Assembly (NCBI GenBank): GCA_937877685.1
Contig: CALFGU010000219.1
Location: 1 to 21,160 of the forward strand
DNA length: 21,160 nt
Direction of reading: 5' to 3'
Source: an uncultured Prevotella sp.
GTDB taxonomy: Bacteria > Bacteroidota > Bacteroidia > Bacteroidales > Bacteroidaceae
Shown: one piece after another, positions 1 through 7,290 of the stretch
How the letters are laid out: every line of letters begins with the position of its first letter
Numbering within the stretch: position 1 is the stretch's first letter
Program-made: the position numbers and the translations under genes
Notes under the pieces: model-generated
The model's database searches: none
Told to the model about the DNA's origin: nothing
What the model saw: the letters and a program-made list of their open reading frames with translations, nothing else

Positions 1-53
1 AGAGCACAACCTTGCCAAGGTTGGGGTCGCGAGTTCGAGTCTCGTTTTCCGCT
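1..53 (+). tRNA. tRNA-Gly (GCC anticodon), 5' end cut off by the window
   Basis: The anticodon stem is CAACC (7-11) paired with GGTTG (19-23). The loop TTGCCAA (12-18) places anticodon GCC at 14-16. The T stem GCGAG (29-33) pairs with CTCGT (41-45) around the loop TTCGAGT. The 3' acceptor strand TTTCCGC is at 46-52 with discriminator T53. CCA does not directly follow, so it is probably added after transcription. The D arm and 5' acceptor strand lie mostly outside the window. Confidence 0.93.
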
Positions 54-58
54 CTCCA

Positions 59-95
59 AAAGAGCAGAGCAAACCGCAGTTTCGCTCTGCTCTTT
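59..95 (+). terminator. Strong hairpin between the two tRNA genes
   Basis: A 12-bp perfect inverted repeat (59-70 with 84-95) surrounds an inner AAAC/GTTT stem (71-74 with 79-82), with one bulged C at 83 and a CGCA tetraloop. Only three T residues end the stem and the next bases are CGATT. It is therefore either a weak intrinsic terminator for tRNA-Gly or a processing hairpin in a joint Gly-Leu transcript. The structure is certain; the role is inferred. Confidence 0.6.
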
Positions 96-108
96 CGATT
101 CCTAAGGA

Positions 109-193
109 GCTCGAATGGTGGAATGGTAGACACGAGGGACTTAAAATCCCTTGGGCAGAAACGCCTGTGCGGGTTCGAGTCCCGCTTCGAGCA
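109..193 (+). tRNA. tRNA-Leu (TAA anticodon)
   Basis: This is a complete class II tRNA of 85 nt. Acceptor strands GCTCGAA (109-115) and TTCGAGC (186-192) pair fully, with discriminator A193 as expected for leucine. The anticodon stem AGGGA (135-139) pairs with TCCCT (147-151). The loop CTTAAAA gives anticodon TAA at 142-144. A long variable arm follows, and the T arm has the GGTTCGAGTCC core. CCA is not encoded. Confidence 0.96.
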
Positions 194-196
194 CAG

Positions 197-230
197 AAAG
201 TCGCAAGCATGCTTGCGACTTTTCTTTTTT
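197..230 (+). terminator. Intrinsic terminator of tRNA-Leu
   Basis: Positions 197-222 form a perfect 26-nt palindrome (two 13-nt arms; arm core GTCGCAAGCA) starting 3 nt after the tRNA. It is followed by a T-rich run TCTTTTTT ending at 230. This is a textbook rho-independent terminator on the plus strand. Confidence 0.88.
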
Positions 231-245
231 AGTGACCTATGGGGC

Positions 246-314
246 AAAAAAATATTGCTTCTAAGCATCGGAACGAACTTAATCAAGTTGGTTTGGTGCT
301 TAGAAGCAATATTT
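246..314 (-). terminator. Long-stem intrinsic terminator of queG
   Basis: Arms 250-267 and 297-314 are perfect 18-bp inverted repeats. Within the 29-nt loop a second hairpin forms (AACTT 276-280 with AAGTT 285-289). Read on the minus strand, the stem runs directly into seven T residues (plus-strand A run 246-252). The last two bases of the queG stop codon lie inside the stem. There is no T run on the plus-strand side, so it serves queG. Confidence 0.82.
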
Positions 315-1233
315 ATTGTGTCATGGCTTTGATGTTGCGTTGTAGTCCAGAGAACTTGGCACGCTTGACGGCGCTACCCTTAAAGAGGTGCTGATAGGTG
401 TCGCGGTCGAGGGATTCCCAGTCAGTTGGGGTCATGCGGAGCAGTTCTTCTGATGGGTGGAAGTCGGTGCAAGGGGTTGGAGTGGCGAAACGGTTGTGGG
501 GACATGCCTCTTGGCAACGGTCGCATCCGTAGAAGCAGGGGGAGAGTGCTTTGCTGGCAAAAGGGGGAAGGTCTCCGCGATGTTCTATAGTGAGATAGGA
601 GAGGCAACGTCGGGCATCCAGGCCCTTTTCTTTGCTCAAGGCGCACGTGGGGCAGGCTTCGATGCAACGGGTGCAGGTTCCGCAACGATTGGGTTGCGGA
701 CTGTCGTAGGCATCAATTTCTTCCGTGAGGATGAGTGTGCCAATGAAGAAATAACTTCCGGCTTGCGGAATAATGAGTTGGGTGTTGCGCCCCAACCATC
801 CGATTCCCGTGCGCCACGCCCAGTAATGCTCGTCCACAGGTGCTGTGTCGCAAAAGGCGCGTCCGACATCCGCGTTACCCGTTAAATCTGCGATGGAATC
901 GAGCATTTTTCGCAAACGCGCCTTAATGACATCGTGATAATCCTTACCCCTTGCGTAGCGAGAAAGTGTGTAACCATTGGCGGGGAATTCCGCTTCCGTG
1001 AAATAGTTGAGCGCTACGCACACCACGCTTCTCGCTCCCTCCACCAAGAGTGTAGGATCGAGACGCTTTTCTATATGTTGTTCCAAATAATGCATCTCAG
1101 CGTGACGCCCTGAAGCAAGATAGTCGTGCCACTGCTCCTTGCGCCATTCCGCAACCGCCTCTGCGGGAGCACACCCTACGGCGGAAAAGCCACAGGATGT
1201 TGCTAATTCAGTGATGTATTGGTGAGAAATCAT
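313..1233 (-). CDS. queG: Epoxyqueuosine reductase QueG
   Basis: This cobalamin-dependent, iron-sulfur enzyme reduces epoxyqueuosine to queuosine at the wobble base of tRNAs with GUN anticodons, the last step of the pathway. The protein has 306 residues, slightly short of typical QueG because the C-terminal HEAT-like region is reduced. APVDE with Asp134 matches the catalytic aspartate region. Ferredoxin-type ligands are visible as C184xxC187xxC190xxxC194P and C237xxC240xxxC244P, with C210 in the conserved RRCLSYLTIE segment. GIGWLGRN (143-150) is the family signature. The gene starts with ATG and is monocistronic: a terminator from the upstream gene precedes it and its own terminator overlaps its stop. 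queA, which acts just before it, lies about 18 kb away in this window. Confidence 0.96.
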   Translation of the reverse strand: MISHQYITELATSCGFSAVGCAPAEAVAEWRKEQWHDYLASGRHAEMHYLEQHIEKRLDPTLLVEGARSVVCVALNYFTEAEFPANGYTLSRYARGKDYHDVIKARLRKMLDSIADLTGNADVGRAFCDTAPVDEHYWAWRTGIGWLGRNTQLIIPQAGSYFFIGTLILTEEIDAYDSPQPNRCGTCTRCIEACPTCALSKEKGLDARRCLSYLTIEHRGDLPPFASKALSPCFYGCDRCQEACPHNRFATPTPCTDFHPSEELLRMTPTDWESLDRDTYQHLFKGSAVKRAKFSGLQRNIKAMTQ

Positions 1234-1266
1234 AGCGCATCTAAATTGGGTAAAATTATTTGAGAC

Positions 1267-1315
1267 AAAAATGAAAATAAGTCGGACTTAAATTGACATA
1301 AGTCCGACTTATTTT
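1267..1315 (-). terminator. Intrinsic terminator of the polysaccharide deacetylase gene
   Basis: There is a perfect 17-bp inverted repeat (1274-1290 with 1299-1315) with an 8-nt loop. On the minus strand it is followed by TTTTT (plus-strand A run 1267-1271). It separates the deacetylase gene from queG, so queG must have its own promoter in the remaining 33 bp or inside the hairpin region. I could not identify a convincing TAnnTTTG box there. Confidence 0.82.
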
Positions 1316-1371
1316 GTTGTGTTTCTCATCTTGTGAAACAAGGGTGGGGAATCGTGACCTAAAATGCTGTT

Positions 1372-1986
1372 TTAATCAAAGACCTTAAAGGTGTAGCCCT
1401 GCGAAAGCAACCATTCGATGGCACGGGGTAAGGCATACAGAATCTTATCATGGCTTTTCAGCGAATCATGAAAGGTGATGATAGACCCCGGTCGGGCATA
1501 GCGGCGCACGTTAAGGAGCACGTCGCGACCGTTAAGGCGAGTGGAATAATCGCGTGTCACCAAGTCCCACATCACTACGCGATAGCCACGACGCTTTACA
1601 AGTACGTAATGATTGTGAAGCATCCATCCGTGGGGCGGTCGGAAAAGGTCGGTTTGAAGAATCAAATTCGCCTTGTCAACATTCGCAATGAAGCGCTCGG
1701 AACTGTGACGCACGCCCCCCCAATGGTTATACGTGTGATTACCTATGCGATGTCCGCGCGCCTTTACCATTTCAAAAATGTCAGGGTGCTTACGGGCATT
1801 TTCTCCCACCATAAAGAACGTGGCTTTTACTCCGTAAGTGTCGAGCACGTCAAGAACCCAAGGCGTTACCTCGGGAATAGGTCCGTCATCAAAAGTTAGA
1901 TAAACGGCTTTCTCGTTTTTATCCATGCGCCAAAGGGCACGCGGATAAAGCCAACGCATAAAGCGGGCGGGTTGTTCGATAAACAC
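1372..1986 (-). CDS. NodB-type polysaccharide deacetylase (carbohydrate esterase 4)
   Basis: A 204-residue protein that is essentially a bare NodB domain. TFDDGP (31-36) supplies the catalytic base and metal aspartates (D33, D34). HTYNH (84-88) supplies the two metal histidines. RPPHG (116-120) is motif 3, and FHD (172-174) carries the late histidine. Family members remove N- or O-acetyl groups from peptidoglycan, chitin-like or capsule sugars; the substrate here is unknown. No signal peptide or membrane anchor is evident, so it may be cytoplasmic or at the membrane face. The start is GTG at 1986: the family-like N-terminus FIEQP follows it and no ATG lies upstream before an in-frame stop at 2029-2031. 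ATG at 1959 is the alternative but would remove that segment. Confidence 0.88.
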   Translation of the reverse strand: MFIEQPARFMRWLYPRALWRMDKNEKAVYLTFDDGPIPEVTPWVLDVLDTYGVKATFFMVGENARKHPDIFEMVKARGHRIGNHTYNHWGGVRHSSERFIANVDKANLILQTDLFRPPHGWMLHNHYVLVKRRGYRVVMWDLVTRDYSTRLNGRDVLLNVRRYARPGSIITFHDSLKSHDKILYALPRAIEWLLSQGYTFKVFD

Positions 1987-2027
1987 GGGGCGGTGAGTGG
2001 GGAATGTTGCGAAGGGTGCGTAATGGG

Positions 2028-2123
2028 GTTATGGAGGTTATAGGGATTGTTGAGACTATAGTGTTGATAGTGCTTAAAGGAACTATCCTGGCTATCGTCA
2101 AAACAGCATCCCTATAACGCCCT
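2028..2123 (+). repeat. Intergenic CTATAG-type 9-bp repeat element, copy 1 (degenerate)
   Basis: The 11-nt terminal inverted repeats GTTATAGGGAT (2037-2047) and ATCCCTATAAC (2108-2118) enclose a degenerate 9-bp array. Its units begin at 2056 (CTATAGTGT), 2065, 2074, 2083 (CTATCCTGG) and 2092 (CTATCGTCA). The right edge TCCCTATAACGCCCT matches 14 of 15 bases of the same part of the copy at 18051-18155. The strand given is only the reading orientation shared by the two copies. It fills most of the 155-bp gap between the DUF2723 and deacetylase genes. Confidence 0.65.
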
Positions 2124-2141
2124 ACGCGAAACGATTGCTGT

Positions 2142-5100
2142 TTACTCTTGATTCAAGTAATAAAAACCGAGATTAAATGCCTCTAATTGGTCAGCCTGTT
2201 CGAAGAAGGCTTCTTCCTCGGGAGTTAAATCCTCATTTTGGGCAAGCATAGAGAGTGATGCAAAGAGGGCTCTCGCTGCTTTGTAACACGCTGTGGGATA
2301 ACTGTTGACGCGTGTGGTTCCGAGTGAAGACAACCAGCGTAAGTTGCTCATAGCAATGCTTGCCACTTCGTGTGATACGGCATTTGCTTCCTTTTCGTTG
2401 CCCACCTGCATCCAAATGTTTGCGATGTCGTAATCATCTTGTTCGTAAGGAACGGTAGAAGCAGGGAATTTCTCCTTCTGGAGTTCAAGAACCTTCGTTG
2501 CCTTATCGATTTTGTTTTCACGAATCAACTGATCGGCAAGCATGAGGAGCATACGGCGGTGCGTGTAGCACATGCGCATCACGGTTTCATCCAGATAGAT
2601 ACCCTCCTTATTCACATTGCCGTAAGCAAAACGGTTCATCATGTTGTCATACATTACATCGGCATCGATAGTTCCCATACGGCCGAAGTTGAAAGGCGTG
2701 AGGCGGTAAGCAAGTCCCTCAAGGATGCAATAGTTTTCGAGACGCGCATAATTGCTTTGACCTAAAGTCACCGACATATACATGGGGCGCTTCCAATCAT
2801 TGCGAGCGAGCATTTCGTAAATCATCATTTCGCTCTTATATATGTCGCTCTTGCCCTTAATGCTCACTTCCATGTATTCGGGGAAGTCTTCGAAACCCGC
2901 AGGTATCTTCATGCCCTGAGCAAGACAGTTTTCCTTGTTCACCTTCACCACGAAAGAGTCCGTGGGCAACACACCCTGCGTACGCACATAGTTATCGATA
3001 AGGTAACTCAACTCATAGGGGTTCACCTCAGGGTTACGTTTCTTTAAGGTGTCGAGTTCGGCCTTACGTTCTGGGGCTACATTAAATATATCATGCCCCT
3101 TGTTGTCCACATATTCGTAACGGTTCCAAGTGATGGGGAGACCGGGAGAATCCCATGCCTGACGGCGCATCTGGTCTGTGTACCAGTCCGTCTGGAGGTA
3201 CGAAAGGTTACAAACGCGAGCGTCCGTGCGGAGACCTTCCGTGTCTTGTGCATACCAAAGTGGGAAGGTGTCGTTGTCACCATTCGTAAAGATGATGGGA
3301 TAACCCTTTTCGGGGAGGGTGTTCAAGTAATTCATACCAAAGTCACGGCATGCGTAACGATCAGAACGGTCATGGTCGTCCCAGGTTTGGCTTACCATCT
3401 GAATAGGTACGAGTACGCCAACGGTGCAAGCAATTCCCGCAGCAATCTTAGGCGAAATCACGCGACGGAGGAAATCTACGATGGCCGCAACCCCGAGACC
3501 AATCCACATGGCAAAGGCATAGAACGAACCGGCATAAGCATAGTCGCGCTCACGTGGCTGACCTGGAGTTTGGTTCAAGTAAAGCACGATGGCAAGTCCC
3601 GTCATGAAGAACAAGAAAAAGACTACCCAGAACTGGCGTATGCCTTGCTCGCTCTTCATTGCCTGCCAGAACATACCGAGCAAACCTAAAAGGAGCGGGA
3701 GACAGAAGAAGACGTTGCGACCCTTGTTGTTCTTCATGTAGTCAGGCAATAAACTTTGGTCGCCATACATCAAGTTGTCTATGAATGGGATGCCCGTAAT
3801 CCAGTTGCCCTTATCGGGTTCACCCTTTCCCTGAATGTCGTTTTGACGTCCCGCAAAGTTCCACATGAAATAGCGCCAGTACATAAAGTTCACCTGATAG
3901 CTCAAGAAGAACTTGATGTTGTCGACCTGTGAAGGCATTTCGCAGGGGTAAGGATACCCATTGTAAGTAAACGTTTTGACTGTTTTGTCCACACCTCCGC
4001 ACCAGCTTTCATAACTTTCCGTATAGGCACGAGAGTGCATACGAGGGAAGAGCATCTTAGTTTCAGAAGCGTAAACATAAGCGTCAGTCACTTCAATCTC
4101 ATCGTAACGATCGGGCTCATTTGGGTTAACCTTTTCGTGGCGTTGGATATGGTTCTTCTTTGTAACGTCAATGGGCATCGCCGTATAGGGAGCGCCGTAG
4201 AAGAGTGGGTGAGAACCATACTGCTCACGGTTTAAGTAGCTGCCAAGAGTGAAAATGTCTTCAGGAGATGACTGGTCCATGGGCGTGTTCTGCGTAGAGC
4301 GAATCACGATTACCGCATACGAAGAATAACCTACCATCATCATCAACATGCAAAGCAAAGACGTGTTCAGAAGTCGCTTACGCATTAAATAGTTTCCGTC
4401 ACGGGTCTTCCATTGAAGTAAGACGCCGAGCACGATGAGTAAACCGAAGCCCAAGACAAAAGAAAGCGCGCCACTTCCAATAAAGGGAATGCCCAACAAA
4501 CCTACAGAAGCGAGGTAAAGGCCGTTGATAAGTGTGCGGTTCTTACGTGTAGTGCTCCAAATGGCAGTAAGCACAACGCCGATAAGCAAGAGAATGTAGA
4601 TTATAAGTCCACTGTTGAAACCCATGCCTAAGGTGTTGACACAGAAGAGTTCAAACCAACCGCCAATCTTAACGATACCGGGCACTAAGCCGTAAAGCAC
4701 GAGGGCGATAAGCACAAAACTGATGGCTAAGGCTAAGAGCGACATCTTGGCATTAGCGTTAGGTTTCTTCTTGTAGAAGTAAACGAGCACAATGGCAGGA
4801 AGACACAAGAGGTTGAGCAAGTGCACACCAATTGAAAGTCCTGTGAGGTAGAAAATAAGTACCAACCAACGGTCGCTTCCTGGTTCATCTGCATGGTCTT
4901 CCCACTTTAGGATGAGCCAGAATACGATAGCCGTGAGGAATGAAGAGTAAGCGTAAACTTCGCCTTCAACAGCCGAAAACCAGAACGTATCGCTCCACGT
5001 ATAGGCTAACGCACCGCAAACGCCTGCTCCCATAATTGTGGCAATTTGAGTTCCAGTCTCCACAATGCCGTTCTTGCAGATGAGTTTGCGAGTAAGGTGG

Positions 5101-5393
5101 GTAATGCTCCAAAAGAGGAAGAGAATACAGAGGGCAGACAGGATTGCCGACATGAGATTCACGCAGAGCGCCACCTGAGAGGGGTCGCTGGCAAATTGTG
5201 AGAAGAAATTGCCGGTCAGCATAAAGAAGGGCGCACCGGGAGGGTGTCCCACTTCCATCTTGTATGCCGTGGTGATAAACTCAGGGCAGTCCCAGAAACT
5301 GGCAGTTGGTTCCACCGTCATGCAGTATGTGAACGCTGCAATGGCGAAGACGAACCAGCCCATCAGATTGTTGATGCGAGTGTACTGTTTCAT
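2142..5393 (-). CDS. DUF2723 multi-pass membrane protein, GT-C-like glycosyltransferase candidate
   Basis: The protein has 1083 residues. The N-terminal half is strongly hydrophobic with about a dozen membrane segments; the C-terminal half is soluble and probably periplasmic. The first loop contains FWDCPEFI followed by EVGHPPGAPFF, an acidic loop resembling the metal/donor loop of GT-C glycosyltransferases such as protein O-mannosyltransferases. NGDNDTFPLWYAQ and NLSYLQTDWY in the second half are further conserved-looking blocks. DUF2723 is widespread in Bacteroidota and is thought to move sugars from lipid carriers to protein or other acceptors; the exact reaction here is not readable from sequence. 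The start chosen is ATG at 5393 (MKQYTRINNLMGW). A TTG ten codons upstream at 5423 is possible but less likely. The flippase gene upstream on the same strand fits a lipid-linked sugar theme. Confidence 0.88.
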   Translation of the reverse strand: MKQYTRINNLMGWFVFAIAAFTYCMTVEPTASFWDCPEFITTAYKMEVGHPPGAPFFMLTGNFFSQFASDPSQVALCVNLMSAILSALCILFLFWSITHLTRKLICKNGIVETGTQIATIMGAGVCGALAYTWSDTFWFSAVEGEVYAYSSFLTAIVFWLILKWEDHADEPGSDRWLVLIFYLTGLSIGVHLLNLLCLPAIVLVYFYKKKPNANAKMSLLALAISFVLIALVLYGLVPGIVKIGGWFELFCVNTLGMGFNSGLIIYILLLIGVVLTAIWSTTRKNRTLINGLYLASVGLLGIPFIGSGALSFVLGFGLLIVLGVLLQWKTRDGNYLMRKRLLNTSLLCMLMMMVGYSSYAVIVIRSTQNTPMDQSSPEDIFTLGSYLNREQYGSHPLFYGAPYTAMPIDVTKKNHIQRHEKVNPNEPDRYDEIEVTDAYVYASETKMLFPRMHSRAYTESYESWCGGVDKTVKTFTYNGYPYPCEMPSQVDNIKFFLSYQVNFMYWRYFMWNFAGRQNDIQGKGEPDKGNWITGIPFIDNLMYGDQSLLPDYMKNNKGRNVFFCLPLLLGLLGMFWQAMKSEQGIRQFWVVFFLFFMTGLAIVLYLNQTPGQPRERDYAYAGSFYAFAMWIGLGVAAIVDFLRRVISPKIAAGIACTVGVLVPIQMVSQTWDDHDRSDRYACRDFGMNYLNTLPEKGYPIIFTNGDNDTFPLWYAQDTEGLRTDARVCNLSYLQTDWYTDQMRRQAWDSPGLPITWNRYEYVDNKGHDIFNVAPERKAELDTLKKRNPEVNPYELSYLIDNYVRTQGVLPTDSFVVKVNKENCLAQGMKIPAGFEDFPEYMEVSIKGKSDIYKSEMMIYEMLARNDWKRPMYMSVTLGQSNYARLENYCILEGLAYRLTPFNFGRMGTIDADVMYDNMMNRFAYGNVNKEGIYLDETVMRMCYTHRRMLLMLADQLIRENKIDKATKVLELQKEKFPASTVPYEQDDYDIANIWMQVGNEKEANAVSHEVASIAMSNLRWLSSLGTTRVNSYPTACYKAARALFASLSMLAQNEDLTPEEEAFFEQADQLEAFNLGFYYLNQE

Positions 5394-5469
5394 ATATGAT
5401 GTATTAAGTTTTTGCTGTCGCAAGGAGCAGGTTTCCTTCTTTCAGAAGGAGAATTTGCGTTCCAACTTG

Positions 5470-5477
5470 CAAAGTTA
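5470..5477 (-). promoter_or_regulatory. Candidate -7 promoter element for the DUF2723 gene
   Basis: The minus strand reads TAACTTTG, an exact match to the Bacteroidota consensus TAnnTTTG, about 77 bp upstream of the ATG at 5393. No TTTG-like -33 element is visible 19-21 bp upstream of it, so support rests on the -7 box alone. The implied leader of about 70 nt would include the small hairpin at 5434-5450. Confidence 0.4.
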
Positions 5478-5656
5478 AGCATTTTGTCTTGGTCTGACGG
5501 AAGGTTTGGTGAATTATTGTTGTCTAAAAATGAGAATCTTGCTCCTTTTTGTGGTGAAATAGACGTGCGAAAGTCGCCATTTGCTTGCCTTCCCTCTTGT
5601 TTTTAGAAAAACGACATCTTTCGTCCTCGTCCGAAAGTTACTAATTGGAAAAACAG

Positions 5657-5691
5657 TTTGGGTACTTAAAAATTCCTATTTGGGTACTTAA
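5657..5691. repeat. Two direct copies of a 13-bp motif, 22 bp apart
   Basis: TTTGGGTACTTAA occurs exactly at 5657-5669 and again at 5679-5691. The 22-bp register is close to two helical turns, as for paired regulator sites on one face of DNA. No known operator is recognised. It lies about 190 bp upstream of the putative DUF2723 promoter. Confidence 0.6.
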
Positions 5692-5711
5692 GAAGCACAG
5701 TTTGTGGGTTT

Positions 5712-5752
5712 GTTTCGGCAGTTTCTAATTTGCTGATTCCGAAACGATTTTT
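5712..5752 (+). terminator. Terminator-like hairpin with T run and no upstream plus-strand gene
   Basis: GTTTCGG (5712-5718) pairs with CCGAAAC (5739-5745). An inner CAG (5719-5721) pairs with CTG (5733-5735), leaving a 3-nt bulge. Five T residues (5748-5752) follow after two bases. No plus-strand coding sequence ends nearby, so it could be chance or the 3' end of a small RNA. I cannot see a promoter that would decide this. Confidence 0.35.
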
Positions 5753-5756
5753 GGCG

Positions 5757-5805
5757 AAAAGAAAAAGGTGAAGAAATTCCCGAATTTGGAGGATTTCTTC
5801 ACCTT
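5757..5805 (-). terminator. Intrinsic terminator of the flippase gene
   Basis: AAGGTGAAGAAAT (5765-5777) pairs perfectly with ATTTCTTCACCTT (5793-5805). On the minus strand the hairpin is followed by TTTTTCTTTT (plus-strand A-rich run 5757-5766). It begins about 44 bp after the flippase stop codon. Confidence 0.78.
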
Positions 5806-5848
5806 CTTGAGATGCGTGTTTTATGCTGTGGCAGCAGCAAAGGGCGGA

Positions 5849-7246
5849 TTATCTTTTCTGCTTCCATGTTTGGACACTGCATCCTAATGATGCGAGGAGT
5901 AGCGCCCCCCCGATGCCATATTTCAACCATGGGCTTGGAATGAGGCACACGTTTAAGGTTCCCACAAGGAGCACAAACTGAATGAGGATGCGCAGAAAGG
6001 TGGTGCGCTCCATGCGATACTTGTAGTAGTAGGCGTAGAAGAGGTTGATGGCCAAAAGGTCGTAGAGATTCGCAATCGTAAGTCCGAATCCCGCGCCGAG
6101 GAGTCCGCCATAATGGTAACCCACAATCACTGATGCCGCAAAAACTGTATTGTAAAGCACTTCCATTATCAGGAAGATGCGCGAATCGCCCTTTGCGATG
6201 GAAAGGTAAGCCGCAGGGGTGTAAATGGCTTTGAAAAACATGTAGCAAAGTGCCGCAAGCACCATGGGGATGACACAAAGAAACTCTTCCGTGTAAAGCA
6301 GGCGTACGATAAAGGGTAACCCCAGGGCAAAGGCAATAAGGAAGGGCGACATTAAGAGAACGAGCGCGTCGATTTGTCGGTTTACCACGAGGTTCATCTC
6401 TCGTTTATCTTCCACAACTGCCGTAAGGCGCGGGTAATAGTCGGCATCAACGGCGGCAAAGATAATGCGAGCGTAACTCACAACTAATGTGAACCCCACG
6501 GTGTAAAATCCAAGTTGCGATTCGTTTGCTTCCCAATGGATAAAGTGGCGCACAAGGAGTTCGGTGCCTGTTGTGGTCACTCCTGCAACGACAAAAGAAA
6601 GTCCCAAGCGCAGTAGCGGAAGTCCTTCAGTGCGAAACGAGGGATGGCGGAAGTTGAGGCGGTAAGGATAATGCCGAGTTGTGGCCCACAGGTAGATACA
6701 TAGGAGCGAAAAGGCGCCGAGAATGAGCACGGGAAGTATGGCCGCTTTTCCGAATGTGGCATAGAGGGGAATGGTAATCCCTAACGAAACGAACGCACCG
6801 AGAGCTGTTGACAGCGCCAACTTTTTGAGTTGGTGGGTGGCCTTTAAGAGGGTCATCTCTCCCGCAAAGAGGGTGGCGCAGAAGATTAGTGGCGCCAACG
6901 CGCAGCATTCTGCCCAACGCCCACTGTCTTTTAAGAAAAACCATGCCAATAAGGGAGATGTTGCTAAGGCAACAACTGCCCCTAAAATGGCGGTGAGAAA
7001 CACCCATGAGCGCAACGTGGCAACCCCATTGCGTAAGTCTTCGCCGGAAGGGTCTTCTTCGTACAACTGAGCGATGCGACGCACGCCGCTAACTCCCAAT
7101 CCTAATTGTGTCAAACTCCCGATGAAATCGGCAATTCTGCTATAAAGGTCCGTTGCTCCTATTCCCGCGCTACCAATAAAAATGGCGGTAAATTTATTAC
7201 GCACAACAGAGAGGAGCAAGTGAAGCACCTGCACCCCGCCAAGCAA
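5849..7246 (-). CDS. Wzx-like O-antigen/polysaccharide flippase (MOP superfamily)
   Basis: The protein has 465 residues from the only standard start, TTG at 7246, and roughly 12 membrane segments with short loops. The N-terminal LGGVQVLHLLLSVVRNKF and the following SLTQLGLGVSGVRRIAQ resemble O-antigen translocases of Bacteroidota. Such proteins flip undecaprenyl-linked oligosaccharides across the inner membrane. The open frame continues 24 codons upstream to a stop at 7319-7321 and encodes NYSLRHILRSTS just before the TTG. That looks like genuine family N-terminus, but the stretch has no ATG, GTG, TTG or CTG; only ATT (7264) and ATC (7285) are present. The true start is therefore uncertain. 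A tandem repeat array lies immediately upstream. No glycosyltransferase cluster surrounds it, apart from the DUF2723 gene downstream. Confidence 0.85.
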   Translation of the reverse strand: MLGGVQVLHLLLSVVRNKFTAIFIGSAGIGATDLYSRIADFIGSLTQLGLGVSGVRRIAQLYEEDPSGEDLRNGVATLRSWVFLTAILGAVVALATSPLLAWFFLKDSGRWAECCALAPLIFCATLFAGEMTLLKATHQLKKLALSTALGAFVSLGITIPLYATFGKAAILPVLILGAFSLLCIYLWATTRHYPYRLNFRHPSFRTEGLPLLRLGLSFVVAGVTTTGTELLVRHFIHWEANESQLGFYTVGFTLVVSYARIIFAAVDADYYPRLTAVVEDKREMNLVVNRQIDALVLLMSPFLIAFALGLPFIVRLLYTEEFLCVIPMVLAALCYMFFKAIYTPAAYLSIAKGDSRIFLIMEVLYNTVFAASVIVGYHYGGLLGAGFGLTIANLYDLLAINLFYAYYYKYRMERTTFLRILIQFVLLVGTLNVCLIPSPWLKYGIGGALLLASLGCSVQTWKQKR

Positions 7247-7290
7247 ACTTGTGCTGCGAAGAATATGTCGAAGGGAATAGTTGATAGGGG

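Larger units (their letters stand above)
5394..5848. other. 455-bp non-coding region between the DUF2723 and flippase genes
   Basis: No convincing coding frame is present. From the DUF2723 side the region contains a small leader hairpin (TCCTTCT 5434-5440 with AGAAGGA 5444-5450) and a candidate -7 box at 5470-5477. It also has a 13-bp direct repeat (5657-5691), a plus-strand hairpin with a T run (5712-5752) and the flippase terminator (5757-5805). The amount of structure is high for a gap between two co-oriented genes. Confidence 0.7.

Noticed and set aside
12..332. An open frame running through both tRNA genes on the plus strand
   Set aside because: It overlaps tRNA-Gly, tRNA-Leu and two terminators, so it cannot be a real protein gene.
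457..885. A 142-codon plus-strand frame opposite queG
   Set aside because: It is antisense to the iron-sulfur ligand region of queG, with a low-complexity Gly/Ala-rich translation typical of a shadow frame.
2028..2123. Insertion sequence remnant
   Set aside because: Inverted ends are present but there is no transposase fragment and no evident target duplication; it is treated as a small repeat element.
3093..3689. A 198-codon plus-strand frame inside the DUF2723 gene
   Set aside because: It lies wholly antisense to a well-supported coding region and shows no protein-family features.
5412..5606. A 64-codon plus-strand frame upstream of the DUF2723 gene
   Set aside because: The translation has no family resemblance, and the frame overlaps the putative promoter of the DUF2723 gene on the other strand.
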